Shown here: piece by piece, positions 38,189 to 46,812 of the stretch
Position numbering within the stretch: the first letter of the stretch is position 1
Layout: every line of letters starts with the position of its first letter
DNA from: Leifsonia psychrotolerans
GTDB taxonomy: Bacteria > Actinomycetota > Actinomycetes > Actinomycetales > Microbacteriaceae
Assembly (NCBI RefSeq): GCF_013410665.1
Contig: NZ_JACCFM010000001.1
Location: 1,426,001-1,490,000, forward strand
Reading direction: 5' to 3'
DNA: 64,000 nucleotides
The notes under the pieces: model-generated
What the model was told of the DNA's origin: nothing
The model's input: only the letters and a program-made list of their open reading frames with translations
The model's database searches: none
Translations under genes and position numbers: made by a program

Positions 38189-39457
38189 TTACCAGTCGCT
38201 ACTACCATCATCTGGAGCGTTGCACGTCCAGTGGACGGTCCAGTTGCCAGGGCCACCAGAAACCCAATAGCTGGCGACATTCAACCCAGGGATAAGCAGT
38301 AAGCCACCCGACGAGCTGTTGCTGCCACCAGCGTTATTGCACGTCATGTTGGAACCGACACCGATGGTGTATCCACCGTCGGACGATGAGCCGCCACCGC
38401 CACCGCCACCGCCACCGGAGTTGCCACCGCCGCCACCGCCAGAGTAACCGCCACCGCCACCGGAGTTGCCACCGCCACCACCGCCACCACCGCCGCCGGA
38501 GTAACCGCCGCCGGAGTTGCGTGCTGCTTCGTCTGCTGCTGCCTGTGCTGCTGCTGCGGCTTCGGCTGCCTTCTGCGCTTCGACAGCGTCGTGGGATGCG
38601 CGGACGGCTTCCGCTGCAGCAGCGTAGGCGGTCAGGGTTTCGACAGGATTGGCTTTCTTGTCCTTGAACGCTGCGATTGCTGCGGTAAGTGCGTCGCGTT
38701 CGCCCTGGCCGGCGGAGACTGAACCGTCGAGGCGGCCCTGACCGTGCGCTGGCACCGACTCGATGACGGCCGGGAACGTGTCAAGCAGGTTCTGGGTGCC
38801 GGTAGCGACCTTGCTGATGAGCTTGCCAGTGTCGTCCGTCGCCTTGGTCTTGGCGGCGATGAGCTTGCCCAGCTTCTCGGTGACCGCCTTGATGTCGTCG
38901 GTCTCCTGCGTCTCGTTGGCCGTCGGTGCGTCCGGGGTCGCGATGACCTTAGTGCCCTCGACGAGCTTGCCGGTCTTCACGTCGAGGGTGCGGTCCGCGG
39001 CAATGCCTGTGAACAGCTTCTCGAAGGTCTTGCGCTCTCCGTCGACAGCGAGGCGAGCGGGCTCATCAACGATGCCTTCGACCGCGGTGACAAGAGCGCC
39101 AACCTGAGTGTTGAAAGCCCCGGCATCCACGACAGTCGTGCCGAGCAGGTCAGACTTCGTAGCGTCCGCCTTCTTCGCCAGGGCGAGCGCCTTCATCGCC
39201 TCGGTGTAGTCGGTGACCGCCGCGGTGTGAGCCGCCTTGTTGGCGGCTCCTACAGCAGCGAAGGCCGCACCAGTCCCGCCGGCTACAAGCAGCAGGGCGA
39301 GGCCAGCAGCGAGTCCAACCTTGGTGGGCTTCGGGAGAGCGTTGAATCGCGACTTGACGTTCAGTTCAACGGGCGCGTCAGCTACAGCATCGGCATCGGA
39401 CAGCTCTACAGTCTCAGGTTCGAGGGGGCTCGTCGAGCCGGGGTCAAGATTTGACAT
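38189..39457 (-). CDS. Membrane-anchored surface protein with coiled coil and Gly-rich linker
   Basis: 422 residues. A cytoplasmic acidic N-terminus of about 45 residues precedes one membrane helix (VGLAAGLALLLVAGGTGAAFAAV). Then come about 230 mostly helical, Ala/Lys-rich residues, a pure Ala/Glu/Gln coiled coil, and about 55 residues of GGGYSGGGGGGNSGG-type repeats. A C-terminal domain of about 60 residues follows, with two Cys (MTCNNAGG and HWTCNAPDD). It has AAGGA nine bases before the ATG. It looks like a stalk displaying a small disulfide-bonded domain. I know no named family. Confidence 0.75.
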   Translation of the reverse strand: MSNLDPGSTSPLEPETVELSDADAVADAPVELNVKSRFNALPKPTKVGLAAGLALLLVAGGTGAAFAAVGAANKAAHTAAVTDYTEAMKALALAKKADATKSDLLGTTVVDAGAFNTQVGALVTAVEGIVDEPARLAVDGERKTFEKLFTGIAADRTLDVKTGKLVEGTKVIATPDAPTANETQETDDIKAVTEKLGKLIAAKTKATDDTGKLISKVATGTQNLLDTFPAVIESVPAHGQGRLDGSVSAGQGERDALTAAIAAFKDKKANPVETLTAYAAAAEAVRASHDAVEAQKAAEAAAAAQAAADEAARNSGGGYSGGGGGGGGGGNSGGGGGYSGGGGGGNSGGGGGGGGGSSSDGGYTIGVGSNMTCNNAGGSNSSSGGLLLIPGLNVASYWVSGGPGNWTVHWTCNAPDDGSSDW

Positions 39458-39548
39458 GGTTTGATGTTCCTTCGTTTCACGGTGCTCCCGCCCCGAACAT
39501 TGTTCCGAGATGACTCAGAATTTAGGGCGGCAGCCGAAGCCACCGCCC

Positions 39549-40103
39549 TCACACACTGTCGGCCTCCACGACGATTTCGTCATCCGCGCGGACATGCAGT
39601 TCGCCGACACCGAGCTTCTCGAGCGAATCCAAGTACGTCCGTTCCGTGTACGCGTTCAACCAGATGATGTTCTCACCGACCGGCCGCTCAAATTCGCTGA
39701 ACGGGGCGTAGTTCGTGGTGAACAGAATCAGCGGGATTTCCTCACGCCATTCATCGAACTCAAGGACAGGGCCGTCCTTCCGAGTGAACAGCGCAGTCAG
39801 CGTGTCCTCAGACAGGTCCTCAACGACGAACTGTCCTTCCTCCTCCAACGTCGCCACGACCGTCGCCTGCGCCTTCGCGGCCAGAACAGCGAGATGGTCA
39901 AGGCGAGCTTCCAAGTACGGGTCGTCCTCAGCGTCCATCTCAGGGAGTTCGACATACCCCACGATGATTTGTTCGACGAGTTCTGTCACAGTGTCAGCGA
40001 ACAGGGCTGCGCCAGACGGAACAACGAACGCGTACGGGAACGGCGCGCCGTCCTCACGAGTGGGGAGTTCGTCGTCCGGGGAAGGGCTGATTGCAAAAGC
40101 CAT
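39549..40103 (-). CDS. Acidic hypothetical protein, 184 aa
   Basis: Starts at an ATG with AAGGA four bases upstream. Strongly acidic, soluble, with hydrophobic beta-like segments (IPLILFTTNYAPFSEF) and no motif I can name. It lies 91 bp upstream of the surface protein on the same strand. A run of nine G just upstream (minus: C) is prone to slippage and could vary in length. Confidence 0.65.
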   Translation of the reverse strand: MAFAISPSPDDELPTREDGAPFPYAFVVPSGAALFADTVTELVEQIIVGYVELPEMDAEDDPYLEARLDHLAVLAAKAQATVVATLEEEGQFVVEDLSEDTLTALFTRKDGPVLEFDEWREEIPLILFTTNYAPFSEFERPVGENIIWLNAYTERTYLDSLEKLGVGELHVRADDEIVVEADSV

Positions 40104-40319
40104 GTGGTCCTTGGTTGTTTGGGGGGGGGCGCCAAGTGGCGTTCCTAGTCGAGCTACGCGCGGGAAGGGAGACTTCGGCGTGGGCTACCACCAACCAATA
40201 TTACTGTACGAGCGTACGGTCAGTGCCGCTATTCGTACAGATATCTCATTGTGGATGCCAAACAGCGCGGCGGGAGGGGCCACTGCAAATTGCTCAGATG
40301 TCCCCTTCCACCTCAACGT

Positions 40320-40574
40320 CTAGTGAGTTGACGCCGGGCACCGACACGACCTTGCGCGGTGTTTGTAAATAGCCCCCGGGGCGAACAGCCGGTTGGGAAA
40401 TTGGGCGACTATCTCCCTCCAAATCGCGCGGGTTGAGAGCTCATCAGCCGAACGGGCTAGGCCTTTACTCAAGTTGCGTGCGCCTTGCGGGTCGGTTAAT
40501 GCGATTTCGGTGAGCAGCCGTCCAATCTTGCAGTGACGGGTAGACGGGCGCGCTGCTATTAATGACTCGAACAT
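40320..40574 (-). CDS. Small phage-type helix-turn-helix protein
   Basis: 84 residues. The layout CKIGRLLTEIALTDPQGARNL, then a central helix pair with TRAIWREIVAQF, then IYKHRARSCRC matches a family of small actinophage proteins. Those begin with CKIG and end in a KHRRGxCxC tail, and are thought to bind DNA. A perfect 16-bp palindrome lies six bases before the ATG, suggesting self-regulation. The ribosome site is weak. Confidence 0.55.
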   Translation of the reverse strand: MFESLIAARPSTRHCKIGRLLTEIALTDPQGARNLSKGLARSADELSTRAIWREIVAQFPNRLFAPGAIYKHRARSCRCPASTH

Positions 40575-40580
40575 GGAAGT

Positions 40581-40596
40581 TCACTTTCGAAAGTGA
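40581..40596. promoter_or_regulatory. Perfect 16-bp palindrome, probable operator
   Basis: TCACTTTCGAAAGTGA is fully self-complementary and sits six bases upstream of the HTH gene start, at the edge of the 520-bp non-coding region before the replication genes. A dimeric repressor site is the simplest reading. Confidence 0.6.
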
Positions 40597-41114
40597 GGGC
40601 TGCGCCGCCTTGTGATGCTGGAGCGCCGCTTACTCGGTGACGGCCGTTTGAGGCCGAAGCCCTGATATGGGTTCATCCCGTACCCTGCGGCGGGTTTCAA
40701 GGAACTGCCTTTAATCAGCGGTTCCGACATTCCTGCCCGGAGGGGGGACGGGGGCTTCGGGGGGCAAACTCCTTTCATTCTGGGTAGCTCCACGCGACAA
40801 AGCTTTGAGGGGCTCTCCGTCCGCAATCCTCACATACCCCGAAGGGCGGGGGGCAGGGGGGGCATTGGGGGAGGATTCTCGTCCAGCTTCATTGATGGAC
40901 GAAACGACTCAGGACCTGAAGATTCTTAGAGAGCGAGTTCAGAAGTGTCGCCTCTAAAGCGGGGATAACGAAACGGCGGAAAAATGCCCCCCTTCTCCCC
41001 CTGTCCCCCTCTTTGCTTGCCTCAATCCAAGCACCCTGAGGAAATCTTTTGCCGATGTCTCAAAAATCTTCCTACCCCGCACCTATCTGGAAGTAACAGA
41101 AAGGTCCCCCCCCC
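40597..41114. other. Non-coding region before the replication genes; possible origin
   Basis: 518 bp without a convincing gene. It holds an inverted repeat TCGTCCA/TGGACGA (40879-40885 and 40896-40902), C-rich tracts with a run of nine C just before the helicase start, and a tiny plus-strand frame of 20 codons from 40895. Its place between a repressor-like gene and the helicase-polymerase genes makes it the best candidate for the element's promoter region or replication origin, but no iterons are visible. Confidence 0.4.
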
Positions 41115-43730
41115 ATGGATTCATTGACCGCCGGCTTCGATGCCGACACCGCCAGGATGCAGAAAGCATCATCCGAGCTTCAGGCCGCACACCTGACGCT
41201 GGTACCGCAATCCTCCAGCTCAGCACTGGCAATTCAGATGGGCCTACGCGGAGCAATCCCAACTGGGACCGAACATACGTACCCGCTGACCATCACGATT
41301 CCGGCCCAGAGCGATGCGTTCGATAGCGCCATCGCTATGGCCTCCTGCGAGAAGGTCTTCAAACGGCTCCGCACCGGATGGGTGGAGTCGTCCTCCAACG
41401 GCATGCTGCAGGCGTACGCCGGTGTCACCCTTTCCACCCCCGAGGCGTATCAGCAGCTCATCTCCAGCCTCCCCGCCGTGACCGCGACGCAATCCTCTGT
41501 GCCACTCGCCCAGCTGACTTTCGGCAACGCCGTCATCGTTGCCCCAACCGCAGGTTTCGCACTCGCTGACGGCGACCGCGGCAGGCTGACACCTCTCAGC
41601 CCGCAAGAGTTGCTGGGCGTTGGCGTCGTACTGGATGTAGCTAGTGACACCCGTACGGCGCTCGTCCGCGGTTACGACACCCGCGAGCACGACGACCAGA
41701 CCAACGGGATTCGAGACCGATTCAATCGACGTACAACATCGCTCGAGATGCGCCAATGGGCACTCGATGCAGGCTGGCAAGAAACCAGCAGCGGCGCGAC
41801 CAGTCACGACTATCGCCGTGACAACCTCATAGCGCGGCTCCCACATGGGTTATCGACGTTTCTCCAGCTAGACGCAGATTCTGGGAAATTGACGGAGGTG
41901 CTCCGGCCGTTCGACCTTTACGCAAAGGCCCAAGCGAAAGCTCGTGCGAAACCTGAGGAGACCGCTGAGGAACTCGCTACGCGGCTGGTCGAGGAAGGAC
42001 ACGTCACCACAAAGACCGAGCTCTTTGCCGCGCGCGGCCGCGCAGTTCAGGTGAACCGCAACCAGCCCACGCTGGCTGTGATTACCCAGTTCGCCGATTC
42101 CATTAAGAGCGCGGTTCTGAACACCGATGGTGGCATGCCCTTGGCTTTCGCAACTCAAACCGATGGAGTGGTCGAGGGGATTATTTCAGTAGCCCCTTCG
42201 GGTTCGGTCCGACGATGGAACGAGCGAAACGGCACCGGTCTTCTCATCGCCGCAGCCCAGCTTGTCCGCACCCGTGAGGGGAAGAACGGCCCATCGGTCG
42301 AGTACGACCATTCTGTGCCACCTTCCATCGTGAGCGGGACGCTCGAGGCCTTGCAGGGCCCCGGCATGCTACCGCCCGTCGAGCATGTCGCGACCGAGCC
42401 GGTTCTCACTCCTGAAGGCCGCATCGCACGTCACCCCGGGTACAACCGCGCCGCCAAGGCGGTCATTACGATGCCCCACCGCGACCGCTCGCGGTGGCTG
42501 CGGGACTACGTGGTACCCGACAACCCGAGCAAACAAGACGCTCAGGCTGCCTACGACTTCCTCCGCACGGAACTCCTGGAATCCTTCCCATTCGCAACGC
42601 CGGTTGACCAAGCGCGCGCGTTTGCCTACCTCCTGACATGCGTAGGGCGCCCGCTCCTGAACGGCTCCATCGGGTTTCTCGCTACCGCCCCCGACAGGGG
42701 TAGTGGCAAGTCATATCTGCTTATGATTGGCCGCCTCCTCGCGCAGGGCCACGTCCACGCTACCTCGTACAAGGTCGGTGGATGGGCTGACGACGAGACG
42801 CAGAAGGCCCTGGTTTCGCTCATCCTCTCCGGTGGCCGGTTCTTCCACTGCGATGAGGTCCCCCGGGGCGCCGAGGTGAAAGGCACCACTCTCACCGGCG
42901 CACTCTCCGCGGTCGATGGCGAAGTGAAGCACCGCATTCTGCAGGGCAATGACATGGCCACCCTGAAGAACGTCATCATTACGGCAGCCGGAAACCAGGT
43001 TGAGCTCGGCGGTGATACCAATCGCCGTTTCCTGACGATTAGGATTCAACGCCCACCCGCAGGCACTGCCTCGGACCAAACGGTCTACCGTCACCCAAAC
43101 CTTTATGCCTACGTCTTGAAGAACCGGCCCCAGCTCCTCGCGGCGGCGCATACGGTTCTGTTGCACGGACTGCAGAACAAGGCCACGCAACGCGTCATCC
43201 CGGGCATGAAGTTCTCACACAACTGGGCCGGCCAGATTCTAGGGGCGATGTCACACCTAACCCACTCGAACGGTCGAGAGCTTGCAGAATTCGCTCTCAC
43301 CGGCTGGGACGCTGAAGTGGCCGAGCAAGACGACCTAGGGACCGAGTGGGGGGAACTGCTCGCCGCCATTTGGAAACATTCGAGCGGCCATCCACGACCG
43401 GCAGCGGAACTCTTCAAGATTTCTAAAATCGGCGCCGAAGATGAACGCCCTTTGCTTCCATCCGAGCTCGCTTTCACCGGCGGTACGGAAACGCAGATTG
43501 CCGTCAAGTGGGGCAACGAACTGCGGAAGATTCTGAATACAAGCGTGCCGTTCGAAGGCGTGACTTACCGAATGACGGTACCCAACCGTGCAGAGAAGTC
43601 CAAGAAATCGAAGCAGTATGTTGTCGAAGCTTTTGATGCGTCTGGCCGCGCGCTCATCCCCGGCCGCCCGATTGCCCCGCCTGAGCCCAACGCAACCGTC
43701 GCCCCGCCCGAGACGCACGAGGTCAGCTAG
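41115..43730 (+). CDS. AAA+/SF3-like replicative helicase, possibly with primase domain
   Basis: 871 residues. An N-terminal ~450 residues without clear motifs precedes an ATPase: Walker A APDRGSGKSYLLMIGRLL near residue 525, Walker B GRFFHCDEVPRG near 575, sensor KNVIITAAGNQVEL near 620 and an Arg-finger-like GDTNRRFLTIRI near 635. This layout resembles the phage/plasmid D5- or DUF927-type helicases that load at origins. The ATG is preceded by AAAGG. Its stop overlaps the polymerase GTG by one base, so both are co-translated. Primase activity in the N-terminal part is only a guess. Confidence 0.75.
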   Translation: MDSLTAGFDADTARMQKASSELQAAHLTLVPQSSSSALAIQMGLRGAIPTGTEHTYPLTITIPAQSDAFDSAIAMASCEKVFKRLRTGWVESSSNGMLQAYAGVTLSTPEAYQQLISSLPAVTATQSSVPLAQLTFGNAVIVAPTAGFALADGDRGRLTPLSPQELLGVGVVLDVASDTRTALVRGYDTREHDDQTNGIRDRFNRRTTSLEMRQWALDAGWQETSSGATSHDYRRDNLIARLPHGLSTFLQLDADSGKLTEVLRPFDLYAKAQAKARAKPEETAEELATRLVEEGHVTTKTELFAARGRAVQVNRNQPTLAVITQFADSIKSAVLNTDGGMPLAFATQTDGVVEGIISVAPSGSVRRWNERNGTGLLIAAAQLVRTREGKNGPSVEYDHSVPPSIVSGTLEALQGPGMLPPVEHVATEPVLTPEGRIARHPGYNRAAKAVITMPHRDRSRWLRDYVVPDNPSKQDAQAAYDFLRTELLESFPFATPVDQARAFAYLLTCVGRPLLNGSIGFLATAPDRGSGKSYLLMIGRLLAQGHVHATSYKVGGWADDETQKALVSLILSGGRFFHCDEVPRGAEVKGTTLTGALSAVDGEVKHRILQGNDMATLKNVIITAAGNQVELGGDTNRRFLTIRIQRPPAGTASDQTVYRHPNLYAYVLKNRPQLLAAAHTVLLHGLQNKATQRVIPGMKFSHNWAGQILGAMSHLTHSNGRELAEFALTGWDAEVAEQDDLGTEWGELLAAIWKHSSGHPRPAAELFKISKIGAEDERPLLPSELAFTGGTETQIAVKWGNELRKILNTSVPFEGVTYRMTVPNRAEKSKKSKQYVVEAFDASGRALIPGRPIAPPEPNATVAPPETHEVS

Positions 43731-45286
43731 TGGAGTCGATTACCCTGGAAGAGTTCCGGGCAATGCTGGTGACTCAACGACCGTGGGGTGCCGCGTTGAC
43801 CGACCGTCAGCTCGCCTTCGGGACAACCAGCGGGCGAAACCTGCTCATCTCGCGCACGGATACCCAGGCAATCCGGCGCGCCCTTGCCGCTGTTCGGGAC
43901 TCTGGGACCAGCGTTTGGGTGGCGAACGCGGCTCAAACCGCCATTGCTCTACATCGCATCACTTCGCAGCCACTCGACCGGTTCGGATGGATGTACTGCG
44001 CCAGTGTCGCCCAGGCAGTCATACAACCGGGTGCTGAGTCGTGGGTGTCAATGCGACGAGACCGCCCCACACTCAAATCCGCAGGGGCAGCACGTCAGGC
44101 TGTATCGACTGCTCGGCTCATGGCCACACTCCAAGACCAAGCAGCACTAGAAACTCGAGCGGCGGTCATGACGTCCGCACGTCACGAGCAGCTTTGGCGA
44201 CCGCGGCAGGCGCAAGGGTGGCGCGTTGATATAGAGCTGCTCGAGAGTGAACTCGCCTCGCACCAGGCGCTCCGCGCCCAGGCCGCACGTGAACTTGGCT
44301 TGGACGTGCTCGACGAGTCAGCCTCCGGCGCGACCCGAACGCACGATTGGCTGCAACGAGTTGGCATCCACGTCACGAACCACGACGGCGCACCCTCGCT
44401 CGCGCGAAGCGACGCCGACCGAACAATCGTTCCGCCCACTCAGGCAGCCCACTTGGTGTGGGCGCAATTCCGCGAGGCCCGCCATATCGGGGCAAGATTG
44501 TCGACACTCGGGCAGTTTGAGCACTACCGCAAGGGCGACCGGGTGTTCCCTCAACTTGTCCTGCACCACGCGAAGACTGGCCGCGGTACTATCCTGCGTC
44601 CCTCGCTCCAGAACACCACCGGGGCGCTTCGTCCGCTCCTGCTCGCCGAGCCGGGACACGCGCTGGTGGCACTAGACTTATCTCAAGTCGAACCGCGGGT
44701 AGCCGCCGCACTTTCCGGCGACTCCTCCATGCGCGCCGCTATCCTTGCCGGCGACCTTTACACGGACCTTGCCCTGAAAGTCCGCGGAGATGCTGGGGCC
44801 CGGTCACTTTTCAAAACGGGCTTACTCTCGGTGCTCTACGGCGCCGGCGCCAAAGGGCTCGCCCAGCGGCTGAACTGCGAAGTTCCCGAAGCGACCGCCA
44901 TTATTGCGGACATCTGGGGAGCTTTCCCCGGCCTAGCGGCATACGCAGAACGACTAAAAGCGGAGATGCGGGCAGGAACCGCCGAACTCACCATTGGGGG
45001 TCGCCCCATCCCGAGGCCGTCAGTAGGCAAAGAATACGCTGTGCTCAATACGCGCATTCAGGCCTCCGCGGCAGACGTCTTCTACGCCGGCATCATGCGT
45101 GTCGCCGCAGTGCTCGGCGCTGAAAGCTTGTGGCTGCCGTTCCACGACGAACTGATAGTCATGGTCCCGACCGACGACGCGGACCACGCCGCAGATGTCC
45201 TCCGTGAGAAAATGACCGAGCACCGGGGTGGCATTCCCATCACCGGCGAGCCGCACATTCTCGGACCCGCATGGCAGAAGAGCTAA
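43730..45286 (+). CDS. Family A DNA polymerase (Pol I-like), element-encoded
   Basis: 518 residues from a GTG. The polymerase domain is complete: motif A LVALDLSQVEPRVAAALSG near residue 320 (Asp and Glu as in DxSQxExR), motif B RSLFKTGLLSVLYGAG near 365, and motif C PFHDELIVMVP near 473. The first ~280 residues show no 5' nuclease and no clear 3'-5' exonuclease motifs. This is a stand-alone replicase of the kind used by phages and some plasmids. It overlaps the helicase gene by one base. Confidence 0.88.
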   Translation: MESITLEEFRAMLVTQRPWGAALTDRQLAFGTTSGRNLLISRTDTQAIRRALAAVRDSGTSVWVANAAQTAIALHRITSQPLDRFGWMYCASVAQAVIQPGAESWVSMRRDRPTLKSAGAARQAVSTARLMATLQDQAALETRAAVMTSARHEQLWRPRQAQGWRVDIELLESELASHQALRAQAARELGLDVLDESASGATRTHDWLQRVGIHVTNHDGAPSLARSDADRTIVPPTQAAHLVWAQFREARHIGARLSTLGQFEHYRKGDRVFPQLVLHHAKTGRGTILRPSLQNTTGALRPLLLAEPGHALVALDLSQVEPRVAAALSGDSSMRAAILAGDLYTDLALKVRGDAGARSLFKTGLLSVLYGAGAKGLAQRLNCEVPEATAIIADIWGAFPGLAAYAERLKAEMRAGTAELTIGGRPIPRPSVGKEYAVLNTRIQASAADVFYAGIMRVAAVLGAESLWLPFHDELIVMVPTDDADHAADVLREKMTEHRGGIPITGEPHILGPAWQKS

Positions 45287-45660
45287 TCTCGAATTTGGAG
45301 TTCGCGACAAAGGTAGGACAGACAATGTGCCGTTCGAAGGCAGACGGCGGCGCCCGCTGCACCGGCAGCTGCACCGATTCAGCTGTCGAACGGCGGCGCG
45401 AAGCCGCCCGCGCCCGGTACGCTGCGGCCAAAGGCGCGCCGGTCAGAAAGTACGGAGTAAATCCCCCTCGCAAGAGGAACCCAAAGGCATCCCCCGCCAA
45501 GCATTCGGCCTTCCTTGCCGGAGATGCGCTTGACGTTATCGCAGCCGCCGTAGCCGAACTGCTTGCCCTTCAAAAAACTGGTGCCCCCATCAGGATGGCT
45601 GACCTCGACGAGCAGGTCAGGGACGCGTTCATGAGCGAGCTAGAAGCCACCGAACCGTAA
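45271..45660 (+). CDS. Small Cys-containing phage-type protein
   Basis: 129 residues; the ATG overlaps the polymerase end by 16 bases, and an internal ATG at 45325 is possible. The N-terminal motif CRSKADGGARC, followed by an Arg/Ala helix (VERRREAARARYAAAKG), recurs in actinophage and mobile-element proteins of unknown role. It ends the helicase-polymerase operon, with a strong terminator 40 bp downstream. Confidence 0.6.
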   Translation: MAEELISNLEFATKVGQTMCRSKADGGARCTGSCTDSAVERRREAARARYAAAKGAPVRKYGVNPPRKRNPKASPAKHSAFLAGDALDVIAAAVAELLALQKTGAPIRMADLDEQVRDAFMSELEATEP

Positions 45661-45699
45661 CTACACTCACCCTCCCGGGTGCGTTCACACCGCCCACAA

Positions 45700-45726
45700 C
45701 CCCGCACAGATGTTTCCTGTGCGGGG
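45700..45726 (+). terminator. Rho-independent terminator of the replication operon
   Basis: CCCCGCACAG (45700-45709) pairs with CTGTGCGGGG (45717-45726) around ATGTTTC, followed by CATTTTTTT. A textbook plus-strand terminator. Confidence 0.92.
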
Positions 45727-45749
45727 CATTTTTTTGCCCGGGGACGCAC

Positions 45750-45823
45750 GAAATGGCGACCGCCGCAGGGTAACGGACGGACTGGGAGAACCCAGCCCTT
45801 CGATTACGACGAACGGCCATTTC
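45750..45823 (+). promoter_or_regulatory. Structured leader before the sigma factor gene
   Basis: GAAATGGC (45750-45757) is the exact complement of GCCATTTC (45816-45823), which ends at the base before the sigma factor ATG. A short hairpin CTGGG-AGAA-CCCAG lies between. In RNA this would enclose the start region in a stem. It matches no riboswitch class I can name and could equally be a protein-binding site. Confidence 0.35.
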
Positions 45824-46594
45824 ATGCTGCTTTCAACCCTGCCCGATGCTGAACTTCGCGAGCACGCACTACCCGACATTCGACTCGCCACCGACGCCAC
45901 CCGGGCCCGCCGAGCGCTCCTCCTCGCGCGCACCGCCAAGCACAACGATGCCCGCGCCGCCGAAGTGTCCATGTTCGAGATGCGCGCTGCCGCTGAAGCC
46001 CGCCAATCCCCGGGCAACCGTTACGCATCCCGCGCTCACGCCGAGTTCATCCGCCGCTACGAACCACTGGTTGCCAAGATTGCGGGACGCTACAGCTCCG
46101 GTACCGGCCCGAGCCACGACGAGTTGATGCAAGAGGGCCGGTTAGCCGTCAGTACGGCCCTTGCGAGTTGGAACTCGAACACCGCCTCCTTCGTCAGCTA
46201 CGGCGCTACGTGCATCACCCGGGAGCTGCGGCGTGGCACCGTCGCTCACAGCGACCGCGCTTCGCGACTGTCCGAGCTCACACGAAACGACGACACCGGC
46301 ACCGAAACGATTCGAGCCGATGTTGAAGCTCAAGCACTCGCTGATTCCAGCGTGCAGAGCACCGAGGATGCAGTCATCAGCGGCGAACTGAAACGTGTTG
46401 TGCTGGCAGCACTCGATTTGCTCCACGAGACCGAACGTTCAGTGGTCACCGGCTACTACTTGCCAGAGGCCGGAGGCCCGACTCGAGCCGCCCTGGCGAC
46501 CGAGCTGGGACTTTCAAAGATTGAGCTGGCAAACGCCGAGGCGAGCGCTTTACGAAAGCTCCGCAGCGTTCTTCTCGACGCGACTGCGTATTGA
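45824..46594 (+). CDS. Sigma-70 family RNA polymerase sigma factor, element-encoded
   Basis: 256 residues. Region 2 is recognisable: FIRRYEPLVAKIAGRY, then HDELMQEGRLAVSTALASW and the -10-binding stretch TASFVSYGATCITRELRR. Region 4 (ETERSVVTGYYLPEAGGPTRAALATELGLS) forms the -35 helix-turn-helix. No region 1.1 or full region 3 is present. The ATG at 45824 has no good ribosome site; longer starts would read through the upstream terminator, and an ATG at 45972 would cut into the leader helix. It may direct transcription of element genes. Confidence 0.78.
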   Translation: MLLSTLPDAELREHALPDIRLATDATRARRALLLARTAKHNDARAAEVSMFEMRAAAEARQSPGNRYASRAHAEFIRRYEPLVAKIAGRYSSGTGPSHDELMQEGRLAVSTALASWNSNTASFVSYGATCITRELRRGTVAHSDRASRLSELTRNDDTGTETIRADVEAQALADSSVQSTEDAVISGELKRVVLAALDLLHETERSVVTGYYLPEAGGPTRAALATELGLSKIELANAEASALRKLRSVLLDATAY

Positions 46595-46674
46595 ATTCAA
46601 GATTCTTTGGGAGAAAGCCGAAAAGACCTGGCACGACGCCTATCTATATGTACATCCCTAACGAAAGGCACCCA

Positions 46675-46812
46675 ATGGAACTCCACGAGACGCTCGAAGG
46701 CGGAATCGAAATCAGCGTTGGTGACAACCACGTGCTCATCACCGGCCCGCTCCCCCCAGGATTTCGGGAGGCTCTTGTTGCCCGGATAGCGGAAAGCACG
46801 TCGGACGAATAG
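46675..46812 (+). CDS. Hypothetical protein, 45 aa
   Basis: Starts at an ATG with AAAGG seven bases upstream, 80 bp after the sigma factor gene. Acidic, compact, beta-rich (GIEISVGDNHVLITGPLPPGF). Function unknown. Confidence 0.5.
   Translation: MELHETLEGGIEISVGDNHVLITGPLPPGFREALVARIAESTSDE

Noticed and set aside
38390..38520. Dense short repeats of CCACCGCCACCG type, CRISPR-like at first sight
   Set aside because: They are glycine codons on the minus strand within the linker of the surface protein; there are no regular spacers.
40581..40826. 81-codon minus-strand frame upstream of the HTH gene
   Set aside because: Low-complexity Pro/Ser/Lys/Arg translation and no ribosome site; it also covers the palindrome.
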